Shown: positions 27,333 through 42,100 of the stretch, in pieces
How the letters are laid out: each line of letters opens with the position of its first letter
Position numbering within the stretch: position 1 is the first letter of the stretch
Assembly (NCBI RefSeq): GCF_051401765.1
Contig: NW_027480463.1
Coordinates: forward strand, 62,001-126,000
Direction: 5' to 3'
Origin: Calliopsis andreniformis
Taxonomy: Eukaryota; Arthropoda; Insecta; Hymenoptera; Andrenidae
Length of the DNA stretch: 64,000 nt
The notes under the pieces: model-generated
What the model saw: only the letters and a program-made list of their open reading frames with translations
The model's database searches: none
What the model was told of the DNA's origin: nothing
Made by a program: the position numbers and the translations under genes

Positions 27333-29983
27333 ATACTCAATCTTCAATCCTCAATCCTCAATACTCAATCCTCAATCCTCATTCTTCAATCCTCAATACC
27401 CAATCCTCAATCTTTAATCCTCAATCCTCAATACTCAATCCTCAATCATCAATACTCAATCCTCAATCTTCAATCTTCAAATCTCCATCCACAAACATCA
27501 ATCCTCATCTCTCAATCCTCAACACTCAGTCCTTAATATACAAACCTCAACCCTCAATCCTCAATCTTCAATCCTCAATACTCAATCTTCAATCCTCAAT
27601 CGTCAATTCTCAATCTTCAATCCTCAATCCTCAATCCTCAATCTTCAATCCTCAATACTCAATCTTCAATCCTCAATACTCAATCCTCAATCATCAATAC
27701 TCAATCCTCAATCTTCAAATCTCCATCCACAAACATCAATTCTCATCTCTCAATCCTCAACACTCAGTCCTTAATATTCAAACCTCAATCCTCAATCCTC
27801 AATCTTCAATCCTCAATACTCAATCTTCGATCCTCAATCGTCAATTCTCAATCTTCAATCCTCAACCCTCAATCCTCAATCCTCAATATTCAATCCTCAA
27901 TACTCAATATTCAATCCTCAATCCGCAATCATCAATCCTCAATCCACAATCCTCAGTCATCAATCCTCAATCTTCAATACTCAGTCGTCAATCCTCAGTC
28001 CACAATCCTCGATCCTCAATCCTCGTATCTCAAACCTCAATCCTCGTATCTCAAACCTCAATCCTCAACCCTCAGTCCCCATCCACAATTCTCAATTCTC
28101 AACCATCAATCCCCAACCCTCTATCTTCAATCCTCAATAATCAATCTCCAATCCTAGATCCCCAGTCCCCAATCCTCAATCCTTAATCCTCAATCTTCAA
28201 TCCTCAATACCCAGTCCTCAATCTTCAATCCTCAATGCTCAATCCTCAATCCTCAATCCTCAGTCCTCAATCCTCAATCCTCAATCCGTAATCCTCAATC
28301 CTAAATCCTCAATCATCAATCCTCAATCTTCAATACTCAATCCTCAATCCTCAATCCTGAATCCCCAATACTAAAGAATCAGTCCTCAATTCTCAATACT
28401 CAATAGAACATCCTGAATTCTCAGGATTCAATACTCAAACCTCAAACCTCAAACCTCAGCAATCATCCTCAATCCTCAATCCTCAATCGTCAATCCTCAA
28501 CCTTCAATCCTCCACACTCAACCTTCAACCCACAATCCTCAATCCTCAATCTTCAATCCGCAATCCTCCACCCTCAGTCATCAATCCTCAACCTTCGATA
28601 CTCAATCCTCAATCCTCAATCCTCAATCCTCAATCCTCAGTCCTCATTCCTCACACCTCAATCCTCAAACCTCAGTCCTCATCCTCAATTCTCAATCCTC
28701 AACCCTCAATCCTCAAACCACAACCCTCAACTGTCTGTCCTCGTCCTCAATCCTCAACCCTCAATCCTCAATCCTCAATCTTCAATCATCAATACTCAAT
28801 CTTCAATCCTCAATCCTCAATCCTCAATCCTCATTCCTCAAACCTTAATCCTCAGACCTCAAATATCAATACTCAACCCTCAGTCCTCGTCCTCATCGTC
28901 AATCCTCAAACCTCAATCCTCAATCCTCAATCGTCAATCCTCAATCCTCAATCTTCAGTCCACAATACTCAACCTTCAATCCTCAATCCTCAATCCTCAA
29001 ACCTCAATATTCAATCCTCAATACTCAATTTTCAATACTCAATCCGCAATCATCAATCCTCAGTCCTCAATCCTCAATCCTCAATATTCAACACACAACC
29101 CTCAACCGTCAATCCTCAATACTCAACCATCAATCCTCAATTCTCAATACTCAATAGAATACCCTGAATACTCATCGTTCAATACTCAATCCACAAAAAT
29201 CAATAATCAAATCTCAACCCTCAAACATCAATTCTCAACACTCAATCCTCAACACTCAGTCCTCTCTCTTCAATCCTCCATCCTCAATCCTCAATCCTCA
29301 ATCTTCAATCCTCAATACTCAATATTCAATCCTCAATCCTAAGTCCTCAAACCTCAATTCTGAATCCTCAATCCTGAATCCTCAATCTTCAGCCCTCAGT
29401 CCTCGACAGTCCATTGTCAATCCTCAATCCTCAATAGAATATCCTCAATTCACAGTTTTCAATACTCGATACTCAATCTGCAATCTTGAAATCTCTATCC
29501 ACAAACATTAATTCTCATCACTCAACCCTCAACACACAGTCCCCAATCCTCAATATTCAATCCTCAATCCTCAATCCTCAACCCTCAGCCCTCATCCTCA
29601 ATCCTCAACCCATATTCCTCAGTCCTCAACCTTCAATCCTCAATACTCAATTTTCAATTCTCAATCCTCAATGCTCAATCTTCGATCATCAATACTCAAT
29701 CATCAATCCTCAATTCTCAATCCTCAATCCTTAATCCTCAATCCTCAATCGTCAGTCTTCAATCCTCAATACTCAATATTCAATCCTCAATCCTGGATCC
29801 TCAATCCTCAATCCTCATTCTTCAATCCTCAATACCCAATCCTCAATCTTCAATCCTCTATCCTCTATCATCAATTCTCAATACTCAATCCTCAGACCTC
29901 AGTCCTCAAACCTCAATCCTCAACCCTCAGCCCTCATCCTCAATCCTCAATCCTCAACCTAAATCCTCAATCTTCAATCCTCA
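27333..29983 (+). repeat. 2651-bp higher-order unit, copy 2
   Basis: This is the second tandem copy. Private differences include CAGCAATC for CAGCCATC after the family I landmark (near 28457) and CCTTAATCC near 28847. The match persists about 20 bases beyond the unit end, then the sequence continues into the rest of module D. The private CAGCAATC variant is also present at 44250, in the second unit of the distant copy, so the pair was copied as a pair. Confidence 0.87.
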
Positions 29984-32900
29984 ATACTCAATCTTCAATC
30001 CTCAATCCTCAGTCCTCAAACCTCAATTCTGAATCCTCAACACTGAATCCTCAATCTTCAGCACTCAGTCCTCAACAACCAGTTGTCAGTCCTCAATCCT
30101 CTGTATAATATCCTCAATTCACAGTTTTCAATACTCAATACTCAATCAGCAATCTTCAAATCTCTATCCAGAAACATCAATTCTCATCACTCAACCCTCA
30201 ACACTCAGTCCTCAATGTTCAATCCTCAATCCTCAATTCTCAATCTTCGATCCTCAATACTGAATCTTCAATCCTCAATCCTCAATCCTTAATCCTCAAT
30301 CCTCAATCCTGAATATCCAATCCTCAGTCCCCAATCCTCAATCCTCAATCCTCAATCCTCATTCTTCAATCCTCAATTCCCAATCCTCAATCTTCAATCC
30401 TCAATCCTCAATCCTCAATTCTCAATCCTCACTCCTCAGTCCTCAGACCTCAAACCTCAATCCTCAACCCTCAGCCCTCATCGTCAATCCTCAAACCTCA
30501 ATCCTCAATCCTCAATCGTCAATCCTCAATCCTCACTCTTCAGTCCACAATACTCAACCTTCAATCCTCAATCCTCAATCCTCAAACCTCAATATTCAAT
30601 CCTCAATACTCAATTTTCAATACTCAATCCGCAATCATCAATCCTCAGTCCTCAATCCTCAATCCTCAATATTCAACACACAACCCTCAACCGTCAATCC
30701 TCAATACTCAACCATCAATCCTCAATTCTCAATACTCAATAGAATACCCTGAATACTCATCGTTCAATACTCAATCCACAAAAATCAATAATCAAATCTC
30801 AACCCTCAAACATCAATTCTCAACACTCAATCCTCAACACTCAGTCCTCTCTCTTCAATCCTCCATCCTCAATCCTCAATCCTCAATCTTCAATCCTCAA
30901 TACTCAATATTCAATCCTCAATCCTAAGTCCTCAAACCTCAATTCTGAATCCTCAATCCTGAATCCTCAATCTTCAGCCCTCAGTCCTCGACAGTCAATT
31001 GTCAATCCTCAATCCTCAATAGAATATCCTCAATTCACAGTTTTCAATACTCGATACTCAATCTGCAATCTTGAAATCTCTATCCACAAACATTAATTCT
31101 CATCACTCAACCCTCAACACACAGTCCCCAATCCTCAATATTCAATCCTCAATCCTCAATCCTCAACCCTCAGCCCTCATCCTCAATCCTCAACCCATAT
31201 TCCTCAGTCCTCAACCTTCAATCCTCAATACTCAATTTTCAATTCTCAATCCTCAATGCTCAATCCTCAATCCTCAATCCTCAGTCTTCAGTCCTCAATC
31301 CTCAATCCTCAATCCTCAATCTTCAATCCTCAATACTCAATCTTCAATCATCAATCCTCAATTCTCAATCGTGGATACTCAATCCCCAATCGTCAATCCT
31401 CAATCCCCAATCCTCAATCTTCAATCCTCAATCGTCAATTCTCAATCCTCAATACTCAACCTTCAATCCTCAATACTCAATCTTCAATCCTCAATCCTCA
31501 ATCCTCAATCCTCAATACTCGATCCTCAATATTCAACACACAACCCTCAACCATCAATCCTCAATACTCAACCATCAATCCTCAATTCTCAATACTCAAT
31601 AGAGTACCCTGAATACTCATCGTTCAATACTCAATCCACAAAAATCAATAATCAAATCTCAACCCTCAAACATCAATTCTCAACACTCAATCCTCAACAC
31701 TCAGTCCTCTCTCTTCAATCCTCCATCCTCAATCCTCAATCCTCAGTCCTCAGTCCTCAACCCTCAATCCTCAAACCTCAATCCTCAACCGTCAGACCTC
31801 GTCCTCAACACTCAATCCTCAATCCTCAATCTTCAATCATCAATACTCAATCTTCAATCCTGAATGCTCAATCTACAATCCCCAATCATCAATCCTCAAT
31901 CCTCAATCCTCATTCTTCAGTCCTCAATCCCCAGTCCTCAATCTTCAATCCTCAATGCTCAATCCTCAATCCTCAATCCCCAGTCATCAATCCTCAATCC
32001 TCAATCCACAAACCTCAACCCTCAACCGTCAGTCCTCGTCCTCAATCCTCAACACTCAATCCTCAATCCTCAATCTTCACTCATCAACACTAAATCTTCA
32101 ATCCTCAATCTTCAATCCTCAACCCTCAATCCTCAATCTTCAATCCTGAATACTCAACATTCAATCCTCAATCCTCAATTCTCAATCCTCAATCCTCAAT
32201 ACTCGATCGTCAATCCCCAATCCCCAATCCTCAACCTTCAACCCTCAATCCTCAATCCTCAATCCTCAATCCTCAATCCTCAATCCTCATTCTTCAATCC
32301 TCAATACCCAATCCTCAATCTTCAATCCTCAATCCTCAATCCTCAATTCTCAATACTCAATCCTCAGTCCTCAGTCCTAAAACCTCATCCTTCAAACCCT
32401 CAGCCCTGATCCTGAATCCTCAATCCTCATTCCTCAATCCTCAACCTTCAATCCTCAATTCTCAATCTTCAATCCTCAATCCTCAGTCCTCAGTCATTAA
32501 TCCTCAATCTTCAATACTCAATCGTCAACCCTCAGCCCGCAATCCTCAATCCTCAATCCTCGCTCCTCAAACCACAATCCTCAACCCTCAGTCGTCATCC
32601 TCAATTCTCAAATCTCAATCCTCAACCCTCAATCTTCAATCCTCAATTCTCAACCTTCAGTCCTCAATCCTCAATCCTCAATCCTCAATATTGAATCCTC
32701 CGTAATCAATCTTCAATCCTAGATCCTCAATCCCCAATCCTCAATCCTTAATCCTCAAACTTCAATCCTCAATACTCAATCTTCAATCCTCAGTCCTCAG
32801 TCATCAATCCTCAATTCTGAATTCTCAATCCTGAATCCTCAATCTTCAGCCCTCAGTCCTCAACAATCAGCTGTCAATTCTCAATCCTCAATAGAATATC

Positions 32901-33330
32901 ATCAATTCACAGTTTTCAATACTCAATGCGCAATCTGCAATCTTCAAATATCTATCCACAAACATCAATTCTAATCACACAACCCTCAACACTCAGTCCC
33001 CAAACCTCAATCTTCAATCCTCAATCCTCAATCCTCAATCCTCAATCCTCAATCTTCAACCCTCAATACTCAATCATCAATCCTCAATTCTCAATCGTCA
33101 ATCCTCAACCATCAATCCTCAATCCTGAATCCTCAATCCTCAATCCTCATTCTTCAATCCTCAATACCCAATCCTCAATCTTCAATGCTCAATCCTCAAT
33201 CCTCAATTCTCTATACTCAATCCTCAGACCTCAGTCCTCAAACCTCTATCCTCAACCCTCAGCCCTCATCCTCAATCCTCAATCCTCAACCTCAATCCTC
33301 AATCTTCAATCCTCAATACTCAATCTTCAA
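28845..33330 (+). repeat. Module D, copy 1 (4.48 kb)
   Basis: It recurs at 51683-56177 with a constant offset of 22848. It contains family II landmarks at 29447, 30116, 31032 and 32904, and family III at 29152, 30737 and 31597. The 30116 landmark has an altered head (CTGTATAATATCC). Within D, 28896-29679 is repeated at 30481-31264 (offset 1585), so the module itself grew by internal duplication. Confidence 0.88.
30481..31264 (+). repeat. Internal 0.78-kb duplicate within module D
   Basis: It matches 28896-29679 at offset 1585 and, one unit further back, 26245-27028. The match starts at TCGTCAATCCTCAAACC and ends just after CAATGCTCAATC. It carries one family III (30737) and one family II landmark (31032). 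One visible difference is GACAGTCAATTGTC here against GACAGTCCATTGTC in the source. Confidence 0.85.
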
Positions 33331-36300
33331 TCCTCAATCCTCAGTCCTCAAACCTCAATTCTGAATCCTCAATCCTGAATCCTCAATCTTCAGCCCTCAG
33401 TCCTCAACAATCAGTTGTCAATCCTCAATCCTCAATAGAATATCCTCAATTCACAGTTTTCAATACTCAATACTCAATCTGCAATCTTCAAATCTCTATC
33501 CACAAACATCAATTCTCATCACTCAACCCTCAACACTCAGTCCTCAATGTTCAATACTCAATCCTCAAATCTCAATCTTCAATCCTCAATACTGAATCTT
33601 CAATCCTCAATCCTCAATCCTCAATCCTCAATCCTCAATCCTCAGTCCCCAATCCTCAATCCTCAATCCTCTATCCTCGTTCTTCAACCCTCAATACCCA
33701 ATCCTCAATCTTCAATCCTCAATCCTCAACCCTCAACTCTCAATCCTCAATCCTCAGTCCTCAGACCTCAAACCTCAATCCTCAACCCTCAGCCCTCATC
33801 CTCAATCCTCAAACCTCAATCCTCAATCCTCAATCGTCAATCCTCAATCCTCAATCTTCAATCCTCAATACTCAATCTTCAATCCACAATCCTCAATCCT
33901 CAATCCTCAATATTCAATCCTCAATACCCAATTTTCAATACTCAAATCGCAATCATCATACCTCAATCCTCAATCCTCAGTCATCAATACTCAATCTTCA
34001 ATACTCAATCGTCAATCCTCAGTCCTCAATTCTCAATCCTCAATCCTCGTGTCTCAAACCTCAATCCTCAACCCTCAGTCCTCGTCCTCATTTCTCAATT
34101 CTCAATGCTCAAACCTCAATCCTCAATCCTCAAACCTCAATATTCAACACACAACCCTCAACCATCAATCCTCAGTTCTCAATACTCAACAGAATATCCT
34201 GCATTCTCAGGATTCAATACTCAAACCTCAAACCTCAAACCTCAGCCCTCATCCTCATTCCTCAATACTCAATCCTCAATCCTCAACCCTCAATCCTCGA
34301 CACTCAACCTTCAACCCTCAATCCTCAATCCTCAATCCTCAATCCTCAGTCATCAATCCTCAACCTTCAATACTCAATACTCAATCCTCAATCTTCAATT
34401 CCCAATACTCAATCTTCAATCCTCAATCCTCAATTCTCAATCTTCAATCCTCAACCCTCAATCCTCAATCCTCAATATTCAATCCTCAATACTCAATCTT
34501 CAATCCTCAATCCGCAGTCATCAATCCTCAATCCTCAATCCTCAGTCATCAATCCTCAATCTTCAATACCCAATCGTCAAACCTCAGCCCTCAATCCTCA
34601 ACCCTCAATCCTCTTTCCTCAAACCTCAATCCTCAACCCTCAGTCCCCATCCTCAATTCTCAATTCTCAACCCTCAATCCTCAACCCTCAATCTTCAATC
34701 CTCAATAATCAATCTCCAATCCTAGATCCCCAATCCCCAATCCTTAATCCTTAATCCTCAATCTTCAATCCTCAATCCCCATTCCTCAACCTTCAATCCT
34801 CAATGCACAATCCTCAATCCTCAGTCCTCAGTCCTGAATCCTCAATCCTCAATCCTCAATCCTCAACTTTCAATCCTCAATACTCAATCTTCAATCCTCA
34901 ATCCTCAATCCTCAATACTCAAACCTCAATATTCAACACACAACCCTCAACCATCAATCCTCAATACTCAACCATCAATCCTCAGTTCTCAATACTCAAT
35001 AGAATATCCTGAATTCTCAGGATTCAATACTCAAACCTCAAACCTCAAACCTCAGCCCTCATCCTCATTCCTCAATACTCAATCCTCAATCCTCAACCCT
35101 CAATCCTCGACACTCAACCTTCAATCCTCAATCCTCAATCCTCAATCCTCAATCCTCAGTCATCAATCCTCAACCTTCAATACTCAATCCTCAATCCTCA
35201 ATCCTCAGTCCTCAATCCTCAATCCTCATTCCTCAAACCTCAATCCTCAAACCTCAGTCCTCATACTCAATTCTCAATTCTCAATCCTGAATCCTCAATC
35301 CTCAACCCTCAATCCTCGACACTCAACCTTCAATCCTCAATCCTCAATCCTCAATCCTCAATCCTCAGTCATCAATCCTCAACCTTCAATACTCAATCCT
35401 CAATCCTCAATCCTCAGTCCTCAATCCTCAATCCTCATTCCTCAAACTTCAATCCTCAAACCTCAGTCCTCATACTCAATTCTCAATTCTCAATCCTCAA
35501 TCCTCAATCCTCAACCCTCAATCTTCAATCCTCAATTCTCAACCTTCAGTCCTCAATCCTCAATCCTCAATCCTCAATCCTCATTCTTCAATCGTCAATA
35601 GCCAATCCTCGATCTTCAATCCTCAATCCTCAATCCTCAATTCTCTATACTCAATCCTCAGACCTCAGTCCTCAAACCTCTATCCTCAACCCTCAGCCCT
35701 CATCCTCAATCCTCAATCCTCAACCTCAATCCTCAATCTTCAATCCTCAATACTAAATCTTCAATCCTCAATCCTCAGTCCTCAAACCTCAATTCTGAAT
35801 CCTCAATCCTGAATCCTCAATCTTCAGCCCTCAGTCCTCAACAATCAGTTGTCAATCCTCAATCCTCAATAGAATATCCTCAATTCACAGTTTTCAATAC
35901 TCAATACTCAATCTGCAATCTTCAAATCTCTATCCACAAACATCCATTCTCATCACTCAACCATCAACACTCAGTCCTCAATGTTCAATACTCAATCCTC
36001 AAATCTCAATCTTCAATCCTCAATACTGAATCTTCAATCCTCAATCCTCAATCCTCAATCCTCAATCCTCAATCCTCAGTCCCCAATCCTCAATCCTCAA
36101 TCCTCAATCCTCGTTCTTCATCCCTCAATACCCAATCCTCAATCTTCAATCCTCAATCCTCAACCCTCAATTCTCAATCCTCAATCCTCAGTCCTCAGAC
36201 CTCAAACCTCAATCCTCAACCCTCAGCCCTCATCCTCAATCCTCAAACCTCAATCCTCAATCCTCAATCGTCAATCCTCAATCCTCAATCTTCAATCCTC

Positions 36301-39195
36301 AATACTCAATCTTCAATCCTCAATCCTCAATCCTCAATCCTCAATATTCAATCCTCAATACCCAATTTTCAATACTCAAATCGCAATCATCATACCTCAA
36401 TCCTCAATACTCAGTCATCAATACTCAATCTTCAATACTCAATCGTCAATCCTCAGTCCTCAATTCTCAATCCTCAATCCTCGTGTCTCAAACCTCAATC
36501 CTCAACCCTCAGTCCTCGTCCTCATTTCTCAATTCTCAACCCTCAAACCTCAATCCTCAATCCTCAGACCTCAAACATCAATACTCAACCCTCAGTCCTC
36601 GTACTCAATCCACAACCCTCAATCCTCAATCCTCAATCTTCAACCATCAATATTCAATCTTCAATCCTCAATCCTCAATCCTCGATCCTCAATCCTCAAT
36701 CCTCAATGCACAATCCTCAATTCCCAGTCCTCAATCTTCAATCCTCAATCCTCAATCTTCAATCCTCAGTTCTCAATCCTCAATCCTCAGTCCTCAGTCC
36801 CCAAACCTCAACCCTTAACCGTCAGCCCTCATCGTCAATTCTCAATCCTCAATCCTCAATCCTCAAAGTTCAATCCTCAATACTCAATCTTCAGTCCACA
36901 ATCCTCAATCTTCAATCCTCAATCCTCAATATTCAACACACAACCCTCAACCAGCAATCCTCAATACTCAACCATCAATCCTCAGTTCTCAATACTCAAT
37001 AGAATATCCTGAATTCTCAGGATTCAATACTCAAACCTCAAACCTCAAACCTCAGCCCTCATCCTCATTCCTCAATACTCAATACTCAATCCTCAACCCT
37101 CAATCAACGACACTCAATCTTCAATCCTCAATCCTCAATCCTCAATCCTCAATCCTCAGTCATCAATCCTCAACCTTCAATACTCAATCCTCAATCCTCA
37201 ATCCTCAGTCCTCAATCCTCAATCCTAATTCCTCAAACCTCAATCCTCAAACCTCAGCCCTCATACTAAAGTCTCAATTCTCAATCCTCAATCCTCAATC
37301 CTCAACCCTCTATCTTCAATCCTAAATAATCAATCTCCAATACTAGATCCTCAATCCCCAATCCTCAATCCTCAATATCCAATCCTAAATCTTCAATCCT
37401 CAATCCTCTATTATCAATCGTCAATCCTCAATCCTCAATCCTCTGTCCTCAAACCTCAATCCTCAACCCTCAATCCTCAGTCCTCAGTCCTCAAACCTCA
37501 ATCCTCAACCTTCAGCCTTCATCCTCGATCCTCAATCCTCAATCTTCAATCCTCAATCCTCAATCCTCAAGCCTCAATCCTCAATCCTCAGTCCTCGTCC
37601 TCAAACCTCAACACTCAATAATCAATCTTCAATCTTCACTCATCAATACTCAATCTTCCATCCTCAATCCTCAATACTCAATCCTCAATCCTCAATCCTC
37701 ATTCTTCAATCCTCAATACGCAGTCCTCAATCTTCAATCCTCAATCCTCAATCCTCAATTCTCAATCCTCAATCCTCAGTCCTCAGTCCTAAAACCTCAA
37801 CCTTCAAACCCTCAGCCCTCATCCTCAATCCTCAACCCTCATTCCTCAATCCTCAACCTTCAACCCTCAATTCTCAATCTTCAATCCTCAATCCTCAATC
37901 CTCAGTCATCAATCCTCAATCTTCAATACTCAATCGTCAACCCTCAGTCCTCAATCCTCAATCCTCAACCCTCGTTCCTCAAACCACAATCCTCAACCCT
38001 CAGTCGTCATCCTCAATTCTCAATTCTCAATCCTCAATCCTCAACCCTCAATCTTCAATCCTCAATTCTCAACCTTCAGTCCTCAATACTCAACCGTCAA
38101 TCCTCAATTCGCAATACTCAATAGAATATCCTGAATTCTCAGGATTCAATACTCAAACCTCAATCCTCAACCCTCAGCCCTCATCCTCCATCCTCAATTC
38201 TCAATCCTCAATCCTCAACCTTCAGTCCCCAATACTCAATCTACAATCCTCAATCCTCAATCCTCAATCCTCAATCCTCAACCCTCATTCATCAAGTCTC
38301 AATCTTCAATACTCAATCCTCAATCCTCAATCCTCAATCCTCAATCCTCAATCCTCAATCCTCATTCCTCAAACCTCAATCCTCAACTCTCAGTCCTCAT
38401 ACTCAATTCTCAAATCTCAATCCTCAATCCTCAAACCTCAACCTTCAATCCTCAATAATCAATTTTCATTCCTAGATCCTCAATCCCCAATCCTCAATCG
38501 TTAATCCTCAATCTTCAATCCTCAATCCCCAATCCTCAATCTTCAATCCTCAATGCTCCATCCTCTATCCTCAATCCTCAGTCCTCAGTCTTCAACCGTC
38601 AATCCTCAAACCTCAATCCTCAACCGTCAGTCCTCGTCCTCAACCCTCAACCCTCTACACTCAATACTCAATCCTCAATCTTCAATCATCAATACTCAAT
38701 CTTCAATCCTCAATCCTCAATCCTTAATCCTCAATCCTCAATCCTCAACATTTAACACACAACGCTCAACCATCAATACTCAATTCTCAACCATCAATTC
38801 TCAATTCTCAATACTCAACAGAATATCCTGAATTCGCATCGTACAATACTCAATCCACAAAAATCAATAATCAAATCTCAATCCTCAATCCTCAATCCTC
38901 AACTCTCAATCCTCATTCTTCAATCCTCAATCCTCAATCCTCAATCCTCAATCCTCAGTCACCAATCCTCAACCTTCAATACTCAATCCTCAATCCTCAA
39001 TCCTCAATCCTCAACCCTCAATCCTCATTCCTTAAACATCAATCCTCAAACCTCAGTCCTCATCCTCAATTCTCAACCGTCAATCCTCAATCCTCAAACC
39101 ACAATCCTCAACCTTCAGTCCTCGTCCTCAATCCTCACCCTCAATCCTCAATCCTGAATCTTCAATCATCAATACTCAATCTTCAATCCTCAATC
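33124..39195 (+). repeat. Module B, copy 2, with left extension
   Basis: From 34308 it corresponds to window position 1 onward. The part 33124-34307 shows what lies to the left of module B, and it is shared with copy 4 (56579 onward, offset 23455). Two long stretches (33547-34725 and 57002-58180) give identical conceptual translations of 392 residues. Copy 2 ends where copy 1 is at about 4865 and passes into the A' segment. Family I landmarks are at 34196 (one loop change), 35006, 37006 and 38128. Family II landmarks are at 33448 and 35882. Confidence 0.9.
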
Positions 39196-42100
39196 TTCAA
39201 TCTTCAAATCTCCATCCACAAACATCAATTCTCATCTCTCAATCCTCAACACTCAGTCCTTAATATTCAATCCTCAATCCTCAATCCTCAATCTTCAATC
39301 CTCAATACTCAATCATCAATCCTCAATCTTCAATACTCAATCCTCAATCCTCAATCCTCAATCCTCAATGCTCAACCATCAATCGTCAATTCTCAATACT
39401 CAATAGAATATCCTGAATTCTCAGGATTCAATACTCAAAACTCAAACCTCAAACCTCAGCCCTCATCCTCAATCCTCAATACTCAATCCTCAAACCTCAA
39501 CCCTCAATCCTCAACACTCAATCTTCAATCCTCAATCCCCAATCCTCAATCCTCAGTCCTCATTCTTCAATCATCAATACCCAATCCTCAATCTTCAATC
39601 CTCAATCCTCAATTCTCAATCCTAAATCCTCAACCCTCAATCCTCAATCCTCAATCGTCAGTCTTCAATCCTCAATCCTCAATCTTCAATCCTCAATCCT
39701 CAATACTCAATCCTCAATCCTCATTCTGCAATCCTCAATACCCAAACCTCAATCTTCAATCCTCGATCCTCAATCCTTAATTCTCAACCCTCAATCCTCA
39801 GTCCTCAGCCCTCAATCCTCAATCCTCAACCTTCAGCCCTCATCCTGGATCCTCAATCCTCAATCTTCAAACCTCAATCCTCAATCGTCAAGCGTCAATC
39901 CTTAATCCTCAATCCTCAGTCCGCAAACCTCAATCCTGAAACCTCAATCCTCAGTACTCAACCTTCAGACTTCAGACCTCAACAATCAGTTGTCAATCCT
40001 CAATCCTCAATAGAATATCATCAATTCACAGTTTTCAATACTAAATTCTCAATCTGCAATCTTCGAATCTCTATCCACAAACATCAATCCTCACACTCAA
40101 CACTCAACACTCAGTCCCCAATCCTCAATCTTCAATCCTCTATCCTCTACCCTCATTCCTCAATCCTCAATCCTCAATCCTCAATCCTCAATAATCAATC
40201 TTCAATCCTCAACCCTCAGTCCTTATCCTCAATTCTCAATTCTCAATCCTCAATCCTCAATCCTCAATCTTCAATCCCATATTATCAATTTTCAATCCTA
40301 GATCCTGAATCCCCAATCCTCAATCCTTAATCCTCAATCTTCAATCTTCAAATCTCCATCCACAAACATCAATTCTCATCACTCAACCCTCAACACTCAG
40401 TCCCCAATCCTCAATCTTCAATCCTCAATCCTCAATCCTCAATCCTCAATCCTCAACCTTCAATCCTCAATACTCAATCTTCAATCCTCAATCCTCAATA
40501 CTCAATCCTCAATCCTCATTCTTCAATCCTCAATACCCAATCCTCAATCTTTAATCCTCAATCCTCAATACTCAATCCTCAATCATCAATACTCAATCCT
40601 CAATCTTCAATCTTCAAATCTCCATCCACAAACATCAATCCTCATCTCTCAATCCTCAACACTCAGTCCTTAATATACAAACCTCAACCCTCAATCCTCA
40701 ATCTTCAATCCTCAATACTCAATCTTCAATCCTCAATCGTCAATTCTCAATCTTCAATCCTCAATCCTCAATCCTCAATCTTCAATCCTCAATACTCAAT
40801 CTTCAATCCTCAATACTCAATCCTCAATCATCAATACTCAATCCTCAATCTTCAAATCTCCATCCGCAAACATCAATTCTCATCTCTCAATCCTCAACAC
40901 TCAGTCCTTAATATTCAAACCTCAATCCTCAATCCTCAATCTTCAATCCTCAATACTCAATCTTCGATCCTCAATCGTCAATTCTCAATCTTCAATCCTC
41001 AACCCTCAATCCTCAATCCTCAATATTCAATCCTCAATACTCAATATTCAATCCTCAATCCGCAATCATCAATCCTCAATCCACAATCCTCAGTCATCAA
41101 TCCTCAATCTTCAATACTCAGTCGTCAATCCTCAGTCCACAATCCTCGATCCTCAATCCTCGTATCTCAAACCTCAATCCTCGTATCTCAAACCTCAATC
41201 CTCAACCCTCAGTCCCCATCCACAATTCTCAATTCTCAACCATCAATCCTCAACCCTCTATCTTCAATCCTCAATAATCAATCTCCAATCCTAGATCCCC
41301 AGTCCCCAATCCTCAATCCTTAATCCTCAATCTTCAATCCTCAATACCCAGTCCTCAATCTTCAATCCTCAATGCTCAATCCTCAATCCTCAATCCTCAG
41401 TCCTCAATCCTCAATCCTCAATCCGTAATCCTCAATCCTAAATCCTCAATCATCAATCCTCAATCTTCAATACTCAATCCTCAATCCTCAATCCTGAATC
41501 CCCAATACTAAAGAATCAATCCTCAATTCTCAATACTCAATAGAACATCCTGAATTCTCAGGATTCAATACTCAAACCTCAAACCTCAAACCTCAGCCAT
41601 CATCCTCAATCCTCAATCCTCAATCGTCAATCCTCAACCTTCAATCCTCCACACTCAACCTTCAACCCACAATCCTCAATCCTCAATCTTCAATCCGCAA
41701 TCCTCCACCCTCAGTCATCAATCCTCAACCTTCGATACTCAATCCTCAATCCTCAATCCTCAATCCTCAATCCTCAGTCCTCATTCCTCACACCTCAATC
41801 CTCAAACCTCAGTCCTCATCCTCAATTCTCAATCCTCAACCCTCAATCCTCAAACCACAACCCTCAACTGTCTGTCCTCGTCCTCAATCCTCAACCCTCA
41901 ATCCTCAATCCTCAATCTTCAATCATCAATACTCAATCTTCAATCCTCAATCCTCAATCCTCAATCCTCATTCCTCAAACCTCAATCCTCAGACCTCAAA
42001 TATCAATACTCAACCCTCAGTCCTCGTCCTCATCGTCAATCCTCAAACCTCAATCCTCAATCCTCAATCGTCAATCCTCAATCCTCAATCTTCAGTCCAC

